Assembly: GCF_030063135.1 (NCBI RefSeq)
Contig: NZ_JASISO010000009.1
Coordinates: 1-64,000, forward strand
DNA length: 64,000 bases
Direction of reading: 5' to 3'
DNA from: Streptomyces sp. G-G2
Lineage (GTDB): Bacteria; Actinomycetota; Actinomycetes; Streptomycetales; Streptomycetaceae
Shown: piece after piece, positions 46,929 to 55,976 of the stretch
Layout of the letters: every line of letters begins with the position of its first letter
Position numbering within the stretch: position 1 is the stretch's first letter
Program-made: the position numbers and the translations under genes
Notes under the pieces: generated by a model
Seen by the model: only the letters and a program-made list of their open reading frames with translations
Databases searched by the model: none
Told to the model about the DNA's origin: nothing

Positions 46929-49883
46929 TCAGGGGCGAGTGGCCCGCTCCAGCGCCAGCAGGACCGACTGGTAACCGTGGCCCGTGGCCCGGTCCATGCC
47001 CACCTCGCACATCCGGTTCGCCGACAGGTAGGCGTCGTAGGGCCGCGCCGTCACCTCGGCGGCCTCCCGCGCCGTGGCGGCGGCGGCCAGCTCCGGGTGC
47101 AGCATGCCCCGGTCGCCCGCGAAGGCGCAGCAGCCCGCGTCGTCGGGCACCACCACCTCCTCGGCGCAGGCCGCGGCCACCGCCCGCAACTGCGCCTCAT
47201 CACCCAGATGGCGCATCGAGCAGGTCGGATGCAGCACCGCCGAGCCGACCGTGCGCAGCACCTCCAGGCGCGGCAACAGCTCCTCCGCGGCCCAGACGAC
47301 GGAGTCGACCACTGTCAGCCCGGCGTGCAGGTCCCGGTTGTCCCGCGTCAGGTACGGGACCACCTCGTGCGCGATGCCCAGGGTGCAGGAGGACGCGTCG
47401 ACGACGAGGGGCAGCCGCCCGCCGGCCGTCCAGCCCCAGGCGGCCTCCACGATCCGGTTGGCCATCAGCCGGTTCCCGGCGTCGTACCCCTTGGAGTGCC
47501 AGATCGTCGCGCAGCAGGTGCCGGTCACGTCCTTCGGGATCCACACCGGCCGTCCGGCCCGCTCGGACACCGCGACGACGGCCTCCGGCAGCGACGGCCC
47601 GACCGGCCCGTGCGCGCCCGCGGCGCTGTCCGGGCCGCCGAAGATGCGGTTGACGCAGGCCGGGTAGTACACGGCCGAGGCGCCGACCCGCCGGGTGGCC
47701 GGCAGCGTGCGGGCCGCCGCTCCCGGGATCCGCGGCAGCCACTGCGGGACCAGGTCCGGACGTACGGCCTTGCGCGCGATCCCCGTGGCCAGCCGCAGCG
47801 GACCGTCCCCGACCCGGTCGGTGATCCGGCTCGCGGCGGCCACCGCGAGCCGGGCCGCCGCCTCCACGGCCCCGAACCGCTTCGCGGCGAGCGCGGCGGC
47901 CCGCTCCTCGCGCGGGCTGTGCCGACGGTGGCGGAAGTCCTTCATCAGGGCGCCGGTGTCGATGCCCACCGGGCAGGCGAGCTTGCAGGTGGAGTCGCCC
48001 GCGCAGGTGTCCACCGCGTCGTAGCCGTAGGCGTCGAGGAGCTCCTCCAGCACCGGGGATCCCGGCTGCTGGCGCGTCATCTCGCGGCGCAGCACGATCC
48101 GCTGGCGCGGGGTCGTCGTCAGATCCTGGCTGGGACACGTCGGCTCGCAGAAGCCGCATTCGATGCAGGGGTCGGCGACCGCCTCGACCCGCGGAATGGT
48201 CTTGAGCCCGCGCAGATGGGCCCGGGGGTCGCGGTCGAGCAGGATCCGCGGGGCGAGCACCGCGTCGGGGTCGAGGAGCCGCTTGGTGCGCCACATCAGG
48301 TCGGTGGCCTTGGCGCCCCATTCGAGTTCGAGGAAGGGGGCCATGTTGCGCCCGGTGGAGTGCTCGGCCTTCAGCGAGCCGTCGAAGCGCTCGACGGTGA
48401 GCCTGCAGAAGGCGTCCATGAACGCCCCGTAGCGCTGGACGTCGGCGGGCAGCGCCGCGTCGAAGGCCAGCAGGAAGTGCAGGTTGCCGTGGGCCGCGTG
48501 ACCGGCCACGGCGGCGTCGAAGCCGTGCTCCGCCTGCAGTTCGAGGAGCGCCTCGCAGGCTTCGGCCAGCCGGGAGGGCGGTACGGCGAAGTCCTCGGTG
48601 ATCAGGGTGGTGCCGGAGGCGCGGGCTCCGCCGACGGCGGTGACGAAGGCCTTGCGCGCCTTCCAGTACCCGGCGATGACCGCGGAGTCGGAGCTGAAGG
48701 CGTTGCTCACCGAGGCCGCCGGGGCCACCAGTTCCAGTCCGGCGACCACATCGGCCGCGCGTGCCCCGTACGCGGCCAGGCTCGCCGGGTCCGGCGCCCG
48801 GAACTCCACGAGCAGGGCGGTCGTGTCCTTGGGCAGCCCGGCCCAGTCGGCCGGTACGCCCGCCACGCTGACCGAGGCGCGCAGCGTGTTGCCGTCCATC
48901 AGCTCCACCGCGACCGCGCCCGCCGCGTTGAAAAGTGGCACGGCGGCCGCGGCGGCGGGCAGGGAGGGGAAGAAGAGCAGAGCGCTGGAGATCTCCCGGT
49001 CCAGTGGCAGGGTGTCGAAGACCACCTCGGAGATGAAGCCGAGGGTGCCCTCGGAGCCGACCATCAGCCCGCGCAGGATCTCCACCGGGGTGCTGCCGTC
49101 GAGGTAGGCGTCCATGCGGTAGCCGGTGGTGTTCTTGATCTCGTACTTCGCCCGGATCCGGGCGGTCAGCTCGTGATCGTCCTCGATCGCCCGCTTGATC
49201 TCCATCAAGCCGTGGCACAGGGCGGGCTCCGCCCGCGCGAGCTCCTCGTCGGCCAGCGGGTCGGCGGTGTCCACGATGGTCCCGCCGGGCAGCACGAAGG
49301 TGAGCGAGGACAGGGTGCGGTACGCGTTCCTGGTGGTCCCCGCGGTCATGCCCGAGGCGTTGTTCGCGACCACCCCGCCCAGGGTGCAGGCGATCGCGCT
49401 GGCCGGGTCGGGGCCGAGCACCCGGCCGTGCCGGGCGAGCGCGGCGTTGGCCCGCAGCACGGTGGTGCCGGGGCGGATCCGGGCGCGCAGCCCCTCCTCC
49501 AGGACCTCGATCCCGGCCCAGTGGCGGCGTACGTCGACCAGGATGTCCTCGCCCTGGGACTGGCCGTTGAGCGAGGTCCCGGCGGCGCGGAAGACCACCT
49601 CGCGCTGCCTGCCGTGGGCGTAGGAGAGGACGGCGGAGATGTCGTCGATGTCCTCGGCCATCACGACCACCTGCGGCACGAAGCGGTACGGCGAGGCGTC
49701 CGAGGCGTAGCGGACCAGGTCGGAGATCTTCCACAGCACCTTGTCCGCGCCCAGCAGGCCGATCAGCTCGGAGCGCAGCGGCTCCGGCGTCCCGGTGGCC
49801 CGGCGGTCGGGCACCCGGTCGGGGGCGGGAACGCCGGTGGCATGGGGGCGCAGGGCTCCCGGCTTCGGCTCCAGCAGCGGCAT
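46929..49883 (-). CDS. FAD-binding and Fe-S D-2-hydroxyacid dehydrogenase-like protein
   Basis: A 984-residue fusion. The N-terminal FAD/PCMH domain (about 35-290) has VFRAAGTSLNGQSQGEDILV, GPDPASAIACTLGGVVANNA and GLMVGSEGTLGFISEVVFDT, followed by the FAD-oxidase C-terminal domain (GHAAHGNLHFLLAF). Two 4Fe-4S motifs are CIECGFCEPTCPS and CAGDSTCKLACPVG, followed by CCG-type domains (YYPACVNRIFGG, DVTGTCCATIWHSKG, HPTCSMRHLG, DDAGCCAFAGDRG). This is the YdiJ/D-lactate or D-2-hydroxyglutarate dehydrogenase architecture. It lies 28 bases downstream of the MarR gene. Confidence 0.93.
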   Translation of the reverse strand: MPLLEPKPGALRPHATGVPAPDRVPDRRATGTPEPLRSELIGLLGADKVLWKISDLVRYASDASPYRFVPQVVVMAEDIDDISAVLSYAHGRQREVVFRAAGTSLNGQSQGEDILVDVRRHWAGIEVLEEGLRARIRPGTTVLRANAALARHGRVLGPDPASAIACTLGGVVANNASGMTAGTTRNAYRTLSSLTFVLPGGTIVDTADPLADEELARAEPALCHGLMEIKRAIEDDHELTARIRAKYEIKNTTGYRMDAYLDGSTPVEILRGLMVGSEGTLGFISEVVFDTLPLDREISSALLFFPSLPAAAAAVPLFNAAGAVAVELMDGNTLRASVSVAGVPADWAGLPKDTTALLVEFRAPDPASLAAYGARAADVVAGLELVAPAASVSNAFSSDSAVIAGYWKARKAFVTAVGGARASGTTLITEDFAVPPSRLAEACEALLELQAEHGFDAAVAGHAAHGNLHFLLAFDAALPADVQRYGAFMDAFCRLTVERFDGSLKAEHSTGRNMAPFLELEWGAKATDLMWRTKRLLDPDAVLAPRILLDRDPRAHLRGLKTIPRVEAVADPCIECGFCEPTCPSQDLTTTPRQRIVLRREMTRQQPGSPVLEELLDAYGYDAVDTCAGDSTCKLACPVGIDTGALMKDFRHRRHSPREERAAALAAKRFGAVEAAARLAVAAASRITDRVGDGPLRLATGIARKAVRPDLVPQWLPRIPGAAARTLPATRRVGASAVYYPACVNRIFGGPDSAAGAHGPVGPSLPEAVVAVSERAGRPVWIPKDVTGTCCATIWHSKGYDAGNRLMANRIVEAAWGWTAGGRLPLVVDASSCTLGIAHEVVPYLTRDNRDLHAGLTVVDSVVWAAEELLPRLEVLRTVGSAVLHPTCSMRHLGDEAQLRAVAAACAEEVVVPDDAGCCAFAGDRGMLHPELAAAATAREAAEVTARPYDAYLSANRMCEVGMDRATGHGYQSVLLALERATRP

Positions 49884-49911
49884 GGGTGCCCCCTCGGTAC
49901 GGCGGTCCGCC

Positions 49912-50382
49912 TCAGCAGGCGCGCTCCGCCGGTCCGTCCGCCAGAGCGTTGAGCAGTCCGCCGAGCAGCTCGCGCTGACCGGCGGTCAATGGAGCCAGGA
50001 TCTCCTCCGCGGCGCCCGTTCGCGCGTTGCGCAGCCTGCGCAGCGTGGCGCGGCCGGTGTCGGTCAGCTCGATCCGGATCACCCGGCGGTTCGCGGTGTC
50101 CGGCACCCGGCGCACGCACTCGGCCGTCTCGAGACCGTCGACCAAGGTGGTCACCGCCCGGGGCACGACCTCCAGCCGAGCGGCCAGATCGGCCATTCGG
50201 GGCGGGTCCGCCGCGGAGAAATGGGCGACCGTGCGCAGCAGCCGGGACTGGGCCGGAGTGATGCCGAGGGGCTCCAGGTGGCGCTTCTGGATGCGGTGCA
50301 GCCTGCGGGTCAGCCGCAGCAGCTGCTCGGCGAGTACGCCGTCCGAACTGTCCGGGCTGTCGGTCTCCGACGCGGTGCTCAT
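49912..50382 (-). CDS. MarR-family transcriptional regulator
   Basis: A 156-residue MarR protein with the helix-turn-helix DLAARLEVVPRAVTTLVDGL and the wing RVPDTANRRVIRIELTDTGR. It is divergent from an ABC exporter gene across a dyad-rich promoter and is followed by the FAD/Fe-S dehydrogenase gene, so it probably represses both units and itself until a toxic compound is sensed. Confidence 0.92.
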   Translation of the reverse strand: MSTASETDSPDSSDGVLAEQLLRLTRRLHRIQKRHLEPLGITPAQSRLLRTVAHFSAADPPRMADLAARLEVVPRAVTTLVDGLETAECVRRVPDTANRRVIRIELTDTGRATLRRLRNARTGAAEEILAPLTAGQRELLGGLLNALADGPAERAC

Positions 50383-50405
50383 ACTGGGAAGAGTATCAGG
50401 ACCAG

Positions 50406-50441
50406 GCTCATTGTGAGTATAGGTAACAATGAGCTATGCTC
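50406..50441. promoter_or_regulatory. MarR operator and promoter of the ABC exporter
   Basis: GCTCATTGT (50406-50414) and ACAATGAGC (50426-50434) form a perfect 9-bp dyad with an 11-base spacer. It is overlapped by GAGC-TAT-GCTC (50431-50441). A promoter-like pair, TTGTGA (50411) and TATGCT (50435) with 18-base spacing, lies inside the dyads, so bound MarR would block it. The region is clearly AT-richer than its surroundings. Confidence 0.6.
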
Positions 50442-50522
50442 ATTCGAGTGCTGTCGGGAATGCCCGGCAGCGGTGCCCGCACACCCGCACACTCGACAGC
50501 AGTGCCCTCACAAGGGAGGCCC

Positions 50523-52394
50523 ATGCGCCCCGAAGAACCGAAGTGGACCCCATCGAAGGAATCCCTCGACCCCAGCCGTCCCGCCCCCGCGGACCAGCCG
50601 CGCGAGCTGCGGCGGATCGCCCGCCTGTTCCGTCCCTACCGGGGCCGTCTCGGTGTGGTGGGCCTGCTGGTCGGGGCCTCCTCGCTGGTCGGCGTGGCCT
50701 CGCCGTTCCTGCTCAAGGAGATCCTCGACGTCGCGATCCCGCAGGGGCGTACCGGGCTGCTCAGCCTGCTCGCGCTCGGCATGATCCTCACCGCGGTCGT
50801 CACGAGCGTCTTCGGCGTGCTCCAGACCCTGATCTCGACCACGGTCGGCCAGCGCGTCATGCACGACCTGCGCACCGGGGTCTACGCGCAGCTCCAGCGG
50901 ATGCCGCTGGCCTTCTTCACCCGTACCCGCACGGGTGAGGTGCAGTCCCGGATAGCCAACGACATCGGCGGCATGCAGGCCACCGTCACCTCGACGGCGA
51001 CCTCCCTCGTCTCGAACCTGACGGCCGTGGTCGCCTCCGTGGTCGCGATGCTCGCCCTCGACTGGCGGCTCACCCTGGTCTCGCTGCTCCTGCTGCCGGT
51101 CTTCGTGTGGATCAGCCGCCGGGTGGGCCGCGAGCGCAAGAAGATCACCACGCAGCGGCAGAAGCAGATGGCGGCCATGGCCGCCACCGTCACCGAGTCC
51201 CTCTCGGTCAGCGGCATCCTGCTGGGCCGCACCATGGGCCGGGCCGACTCGCTCACGCAGGCCTTCTCCGAGGAGTCCGAGAAGCTCGTCGGGCTCGAAG
51301 TGCGCTCCAGCATGGCCGGCCGCTGGCGGATGTCGACCATCGGCATCGTCATGGCCGCGATGCCCGCGCTGATCTACTGGGCGGCGGGCATCGCCCTGCA
51401 GTCCGGCGCCCCCTCGCTCTCCACCGGCACCCTCGTCGCCTTCGTCACCCTCCAGCAGGGTCTGTTCCGGCCCGCGGTGAGCCTGCTGTCGACCGGTGTG
51501 CAGATCCAGACCTCGCTCGCCCTGTTCGCCCGGGTCTTCGAGTACCTCGACCTGCCGGTGGACATCACCGAGCGCGCGGACGCCGTGCGCCTGGATCAGG
51601 CCAAGGGCGAGATCCGGCTTGAGGGCGTGGACTTCGCCTACGACGCCAAGCACGGCCCCACCCTGACGGGCATCGACATCACGGTCCCGGCGGGCGGTTC
51701 CCTCGCCGTGGTCGGCCCGACCGGATCCGGCAAGAGCACCCTGAGCTACCTGGTGCCCCGGCTGTACGACGTCACCGGCGGCCGGGTGGCCCTCGACGGC
51801 ATCGACGTGCGCGACCTCGACTTCGACTCGCTGGCCCGGTCCATCGGCGTGGTCAGTCAGGAGACGTACCTCTTCCACGCCTCCGTCGCCGACAACCTCC
51901 GCTTCGCCAAGCCGGACGCCACCGACGAGGAGATAGCCAAGGCGGCCAAGGCGGCCCAGATCCACGACCACATCCAGTCGCTGCCCGACGGCTACGACAC
52001 CCTGGTCGGCGAGCGCGGCTACCGCTTCTCCGGCGGCGAGAAGCAGCGCCTGGCCATCGCCCGCACCATCCTGCGCGATCCGCCGGTGCTGATCCTGGAC
52101 GAGGCCACCAGCGCACTCGACACCCGCACCGAGCACGCCGTGCAGCGGGCCATCGACGCCCTGTCCGCGGGCCGCACCACCATCACCATCGCGCACCGCC
52201 TCTCCACCGTCCGCGACGCGGATCAGATCGTGGTCCTCGACGGCGGAACGATCGCCGAGCGCGGTACCCACACCGAGCTGCTGGAAGCCGACGGGCGGTA
52301 CGCGGCCCTGGTCCGCAGGGACGGCGAGCTGGTTCCGGCGGCGGTCCCGGACGCCCTGCCGGTGGGGGCGCCGGTCACTCCCGTGAACGTGTGA
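50523..52394 (+). CDS. ABC multidrug-type exporter (fused membrane and ATPase domains)
   Basis: A 623-residue half-transporter. The ATG at 50523 (MRPEEPKWTPSKESLDPSRP) is preceded by AGGGAGG. Six transmembrane helices precede a complete nucleotide-binding domain: Walker A VVGPTGSGKSTLSYL, signature YRFSGGEKQRLAIARTI, Walker B VLILDEATSALD and H-loop TITIAHRLSTV. It probably works as a homodimer. The divergent MarR gene and intervening operator suggest drug- or metabolite-inducible export. Confidence 0.93.
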   Translation: MRPEEPKWTPSKESLDPSRPAPADQPRELRRIARLFRPYRGRLGVVGLLVGASSLVGVASPFLLKEILDVAIPQGRTGLLSLLALGMILTAVVTSVFGVLQTLISTTVGQRVMHDLRTGVYAQLQRMPLAFFTRTRTGEVQSRIANDIGGMQATVTSTATSLVSNLTAVVASVVAMLALDWRLTLVSLLLLPVFVWISRRVGRERKKITTQRQKQMAAMAATVTESLSVSGILLGRTMGRADSLTQAFSEESEKLVGLEVRSSMAGRWRMSTIGIVMAAMPALIYWAAGIALQSGAPSLSTGTLVAFVTLQQGLFRPAVSLLSTGVQIQTSLALFARVFEYLDLPVDITERADAVRLDQAKGEIRLEGVDFAYDAKHGPTLTGIDITVPAGGSLAVVGPTGSGKSTLSYLVPRLYDVTGGRVALDGIDVRDLDFDSLARSIGVVSQETYLFHASVADNLRFAKPDATDEEIAKAAKAAQIHDHIQSLPDGYDTLVGERGYRFSGGEKQRLAIARTILRDPPVLILDEATSALDTRTEHAVQRAIDALSAGRTTITIAHRLSTVRDADQIVVLDGGTIAERGTHTELLEADGRYAALVRRDGELVPAAVPDALPVGAPVTPVNV

Positions 52395-52457
52395 TCGTAC
52401 GACCGCGACGCGGGGAAGATGCCCGACATGCGGCACTTGGCGGGTTAGCGTTCCCGC

Positions 52458-53303
52458 ATGCGTCTAGAGCACCGGCCGCCGGAGCGGCCCGGGATCCGCG
52501 TCACCCGCCGGGGCCGACTGGCGATCCTCCTCGGCCTGCTGGCCGCGACCGGAGCGGCGGTACTGGTCCCCATACTGTTGAACGGGGGCGGCGAAACGCC
52601 CCCGAAACCGCGTCGACTGGTGATCCCCGAAGGCTGGCGGGCCACCCAGGTGTACACGGCGGTGGACCGCGAACTGAAACTCCCCGCGGGCTCCGCGAAG
52701 GCGGCGGCCGCCGGTGCGGCGCTGGACCTTCCCGCCGAGGCCAAGGGCAACCCGGAAGGCTTCCTCTTCCCGGCGACGTACCCGCTGACCGACGGGACCA
52801 CCCCGGCCGGACTCCTCGGCTACATGGTGCGCACGGCCAACGGGCAACTCGCCGCCCCGCCGATCGCCACGCAGGCCAGGAGTCAGGGCATGACCCCCTA
52901 TCAGACGGTCACCCTGGCCAGCATCATCCAGGCGGAAGCCGATACCCCGGCCGACATGGGCAAGGTCGCGCGGGTGGTCTACAACCGGCTCGCCAGATCG
53001 ATGCCGCTCCAGATGGACTCGACCATCAACTACGCGCTGAACCGGACCGCCGTGGACACCGCGTCGCGGGACACCCGGATCGACAGCCCCTTCAACACCT
53101 ACGAACGCCAGGGTCTGCCACCCACTCCGATCGACAGCCCCGGCCTGGCGGCCCTGCGGGCCGCGGTCGCCCCGACCCCCGGCGACTGGCTGTTCTTCGT
53201 CACGGTGAAGCCCGGCGACACCCGCTTCTCGGCGACCTACGAGGAACACCAGCGCCACGTCACCGAGTTCAACAAGCACCGCGCCGCCGCCCGCACGGCG
53301 TAG
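52458..53303 (+). CDS. MltG-like endolytic murein transglycosylase
   Basis: A 281-residue membrane-anchored protein with one N-terminal helix (RLAILLGLLAATGAAVLVPI) and a shortened YceG/MltG domain. Key segments are VIPEGWRATQVYTAVDRELK, EGFLFPATYPLTDG, the catalytic Glu region LASIIQAEADTPADMGKVAR, PLQMDSTINYAL, and SPFNTYERQGLPPTPIDSPG. MltG sets glycan strand length by cutting nascent peptidoglycan. At 281 residues this copy is shorter than the main actinobacterial MltG and is probably a paralog. Confidence 0.88.
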   Translation: MRLEHRPPERPGIRVTRRGRLAILLGLLAATGAAVLVPILLNGGGETPPKPRRLVIPEGWRATQVYTAVDRELKLPAGSAKAAAAGAALDLPAEAKGNPEGFLFPATYPLTDGTTPAGLLGYMVRTANGQLAAPPIATQARSQGMTPYQTVTLASIIQAEADTPADMGKVARVVYNRLARSMPLQMDSTINYALNRTAVDTASRDTRIDSPFNTYERQGLPPTPIDSPGLAALRAAVAPTPGDWLFFVTVKPGDTRFSATYEEHQRHVTEFNKHRAAARTA

Positions 53304-53331
53304 GCCCGGCAGTGCGCGGCGGCGGGCCGGC

Positions 53332-54405
53332 TCAGGCGGAAGCGGGCTCCGGGGCGCGGTCGAGCAGGCGGCGGATCTCGCGTACGGCCGCGCCGCCCGC
53401 CCGGTTGGCGCCGATCGTGCTCGCCGAGGGCCCGTAGCCCACCAGGTGCACCCGCTCGTCCCGCGCCGCCCTGGTGCCCTCCACCCGGATCCCGCCGCCC
53501 GGCTCGCGCAGCCGCAGCGGGGCCAGGTGGTCGATCGCGGCCCGGAACCCGGTGGCCCACAGGATCACATCGGCGTCCACCCGGTGCCCGTCGTCCCAGG
53601 CCACGCCCGAGGGGGTGATCCGGTCGAACGCCGGCTCGCGGTCCAGGACCCCGGAGGCCAGCCCGGCCCGGACGGCGTCGTTCAGCGGCAGCCCGGTCAC
53701 GCTGACCACGCTCTGCGGGGGCAGGCCGCGCCGGACCCGCTCGTCCACCAGGGCCACCGCCGCCCGCCCCTCGGCCTCGCCGAAGGAGCCGTCCCGGAAC
53801 ACCGGGGGCCGCCGGGTCACCCAGGTGGTGGCGGCGGCCACCTCGGCTATCTCCAGCAGGTGCTGCACTCCGGAATTGCCGCCGCCCACCACGATGACCC
53901 GGGCCCCGGCGAACTCCTGGGGCCCGGGATAGTTCGCGGTGTGCAGCTGGCGCCCCCGGAAGGTCTCCTGGCCGGGGTAGCGGGGCCAGAACGGGCGGTC
54001 CCAGGTCCCGGTGGCGTTGATCAGGGCCCGCGCCGACCAGGTCCCGGCCGAGGACTCCACCAGGAGGCGCCCGGCCGTCCCCTCGCGTACCGAGGTCACG
54101 TCCACGGGGCGCCGTACGCGCAGCCCGAACCGCTCCTCGTAGGCGGCGAAGTACTCCCCGATGACCTCCGACGAGGGCCGCAGCGGGTCGGCGCCCGTCA
54201 GCTCCATACCGGGCAGGGCGTACATCCCGTGCACCGTCCCGTAGGTCAGCGACGGCCATCGGAACTGCCAGGCTCCGCCCGGGCGGGGAGCGTGGTCCAG
54301 CACCACGTGGTCCAGCCCCGCCCGCCCCAGGTGGTAGGCACTGGACAGGCCCGCCTGCCCCGCGCCGATGACCACCACGTCCACGTCCCTCAGGAAATCG
54401 TTCAC
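53332..54405 (-). CDS. Flavin-containing monooxygenase-like oxidoreductase
   Basis: A 357-residue FAD/NAD(P)H enzyme. The FAD Rossmann motif is DVVVIGAGQAGLSSAYHLGR (8-27), followed by PRPGGAWQFRWPSLTYGTVH. The NADPH motif is RVIVVGGGNSGVQHLLEIAE, and the late ATGF is ILWATGFRAAIDHL. This fits the TrkA/CzcO-type flavin monooxygenases. It starts four bases after the P450-fragment stop, at the end of a three-gene unit with HAD and P450 sequence. Confidence 0.88.
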   Translation of the reverse strand: MNDFLRDVDVVVIGAGQAGLSSAYHLGRAGLDHVVLDHAPRPGGAWQFRWPSLTYGTVHGMYALPGMELTGADPLRPSSEVIGEYFAAYEERFGLRVRRPVDVTSVREGTAGRLLVESSAGTWSARALINATGTWDRPFWPRYPGQETFRGRQLHTANYPGPQEFAGARVIVVGGGNSGVQHLLEIAEVAAATTWVTRRPPVFRDGSFGEAEGRAAVALVDERVRRGLPPQSVVSVTGLPLNDAVRAGLASGVLDREPAFDRITPSGVAWDDGHRVDADVILWATGFRAAIDHLAPLRLREPGGGIRVEGTRAARDERVHLVGYGPSASTIGANRAGGAAVREIRRLLDRAPEPASA

Positions 54406-54409
54406 GGTT

Positions 54410-54682
54410 CTACCAACCGGCGGCGGTCCCGGGATCTTCCCGCCCCGCGGCCGAGGCCGTCTCGTGCTTCCGTGTGACGTGCTCGGTCTCGCGGTCGAGC
54501 ACGGCCACGGCGGCGCGCATCCGGCGCCGCCCGGGGGTCCGTACCCACGGCGGCAGGAACGGGGTCAGCCCGGCGTCACCGCCGAACAGGGCGCGGACCG
54601 CGATCCGTTGGGTGAGCCCCGCCACCTCCCGGTGTACGTCGATCCGAGGAAGCGCCGCACCGTCGTGGGACGGGCGGCTCAT
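54410..54682 (-). pseudogene. Internal fragment of a cytochrome P450
   Basis: A 90-codon reading frame, start-overlapped with the HAD stop (ATGA). After MSRPSHDGAALPR it reads IDVHREVAGLTQRIAVRALF, GGDAG, and then LTPFLPPWVRTPGRRRMRAA and VAVLDRETEHV. This matches the middle of fatty-acid-type P450s (V-REM--LTLRI--RTLFG...P-PANRRFR-A---LD). The I-helix, ExxR and haem-cysteine regions are missing, so it cannot be an active P450. Its tight packing between two intact genes suggests an in-place deletion, or that the short product is still translated. Confidence 0.65.
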
Positions 54683-55356
54683 GCCGTGCGGCGGGCCGTC
54701 AGCCAGTCGTGCGCCACGTCCGCCGAGAACTCCGCGTGCCCGGCCCGCAAGGGCAGTGCGGCCGTCGCGAAGGCCGGGTCGTCGGCCGTCTCCGCCACGT
54801 ACGGGATCGCCACGCAGGCCATCCCGGCCGCGTGCGCGGCCTCGGCGCCCGGGGCGGCGTCCTCCATGACCAGGCAGTCGGCGGGGTCCGCTCCCAGCCG
54901 CCTCGCCGCCTCCAGGAAGACGTCCGGGGCGGGCTTGCCGTGCGGGACCTCCTCGGCGGAGACCACGGTGGTCAGCAGGGCGGCCAGCCCGGTCCCGGCG
55001 AGCACGGCGTCGATCGCCTCGCGCGAGGAACCCGAGGCCACCGCCATCGGGACGCCCTCGGCGTGCAGCCGCTCGACGAACTTCCGCATCTCGGGGAAGG
55101 CCTCGGTCCGGGCCCGGGCCAGCTCCAGGCAGGCGGCGTTCTGCTCCGCGAGCAGTTGTTCCACCGGGGCCGTGAGGGCGTACCGCTGGCGCAAGACCTC
55201 GAGTGTTTCCAGGGTGCCGATGCCGATGTACCGGGAGTGCTGCGCCCAGGTGAAGTCGGGGACGCCGTGCCGCTCCAGGGTCAGGCGGCCGGACTCGTAG
55301 TAGTTCGGCTCGCTGTCCACGAGGGTGCCGTCGAGATCGAATATGACGGAAATCAC
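54679..55356 (-). CDS. HAD-superfamily phosphatase
   Basis: A 225-residue HAD hydrolase of the phosphoglycolate/beta-phosphoglucomutase type. Motif I is VIFDLDGTLVDSEP, motif II VASGSSREAID, the lysine HGKPAPDVFLEA, and motif IV CLVMEDAAPGAEAA. The cap domain is helical. It is probably a sugar-phosphate or nucleotide phosphatase. It is the first gene of a unit with the P450 fragment and the flavin monooxygenase. Confidence 0.9.
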   Translation of the reverse strand: MISVIFDLDGTLVDSEPNYYESGRLTLERHGVPDFTWAQHSRYIGIGTLETLEVLRQRYALTAPVEQLLAEQNAACLELARARTEAFPEMRKFVERLHAEGVPMAVASGSSREAIDAVLAGTGLAALLTTVVSAEEVPHGKPAPDVFLEAARRLGADPADCLVMEDAAPGAEAAHAAGMACVAIPYVAETADDPAFATAALPLRAGHAEFSADVAHDWLTARRTA

Positions 55357-55401
55357 CGCTATGGCCGTCCTGCCGGTCGTGTGCGTATCCCTGCCATCCT
55401 G

Positions 55402-55881
55402 TCAGGGTTTTCGAGCGGCCCGGCCCACGGATTCCACGAGTGGCAGCAGCCGGTGCGGGACCCGCTCGCGCAGCACCACCTCGGTCCGGGTGCGCACCAC
55501 GCCCGGCAGTCGGATCAGCCGTTGGATGACGTCCTCCAGATGGGCGTTGTCCCGGGCCGCCACCCGGGTCAGCAGGTCCCCGCCGCCGGTGATCGAGAAG
55601 GCCTCGATGATCTCCGGTACGGCCGCCAGCGCCTCGCCCGCCTCGTCCAGGTGCCCCTGGGTGACCTCGATGTGCACGAAGGCGAGCACCGGATGTCCGA
55701 GGGCGGCGGGGGAGAGCGCGGGGCCGGTGCCGGTGATCACCCCGGTGCGCTCCAGCCGGTCGAGGCGGGCCTGCAGGGTGCCGCGCGCCACGCCGAGCCT
55801 GCGGGCGTACTCGCGCACGCTGGTGCGCGGCTCCTCGATCAGCAGCCGCAGGATCCGGGTGTCCAGCTCGTCCACCGCCAT
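55402..55881 (-). CDS. Lrp/AsnC-family transcriptional regulator
   Basis: A 159-residue Lrp/AsnC regulator. The helix-turn-helix is LDTRILRLLIEEPRTSVREY plus ARRLGVARGTLQARLDRLER. The RAM effector domain follows (LAFVHIEVTQGHLDEAGEAL, SITGGGDLLTRVAARDNAHL). It lies 45 bases upstream of the HAD gene on the same strand and probably controls it. A perfect 16-bp tandem repeat lies 45 bases upstream of the start. Confidence 0.93.
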   Translation of the reverse strand: MAVDELDTRILRLLIEEPRTSVREYARRLGVARGTLQARLDRLERTGVITGTGPALSPAALGHPVLAFVHIEVTQGHLDEAGEALAAVPEIIEAFSITGGGDLLTRVAARDNAHLEDVIQRLIRLPGVVRTRTEVVLRERVPHRLLPLVESVGRAARKP

Positions 55882-55926
55882 GGTGCGCAGGCCCTCCGCC
55901 GCAGGTCACGATCCGTATGGAACTGT

Positions 55927-55958
55927 ACCAATGGCGCTCAAAACCAATGGCGCTCAAA
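55927..55958. repeat. Perfect 16-bp tandem repeat upstream of the Lrp gene
   Basis: ACCAATGGCGCTCAAA occurs twice in direct succession (55927-55942 and 55943-55958), 18 bases beyond the DUF1295 stop and 45 bases before the Lrp start. Phased direct repeats of this size suit Lrp-type regulator binding. It is an AT-rich island in GC-rich DNA. Confidence 0.55.
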
Positions 55959-55976
55959 CCAGCCGACGGACCGGAC

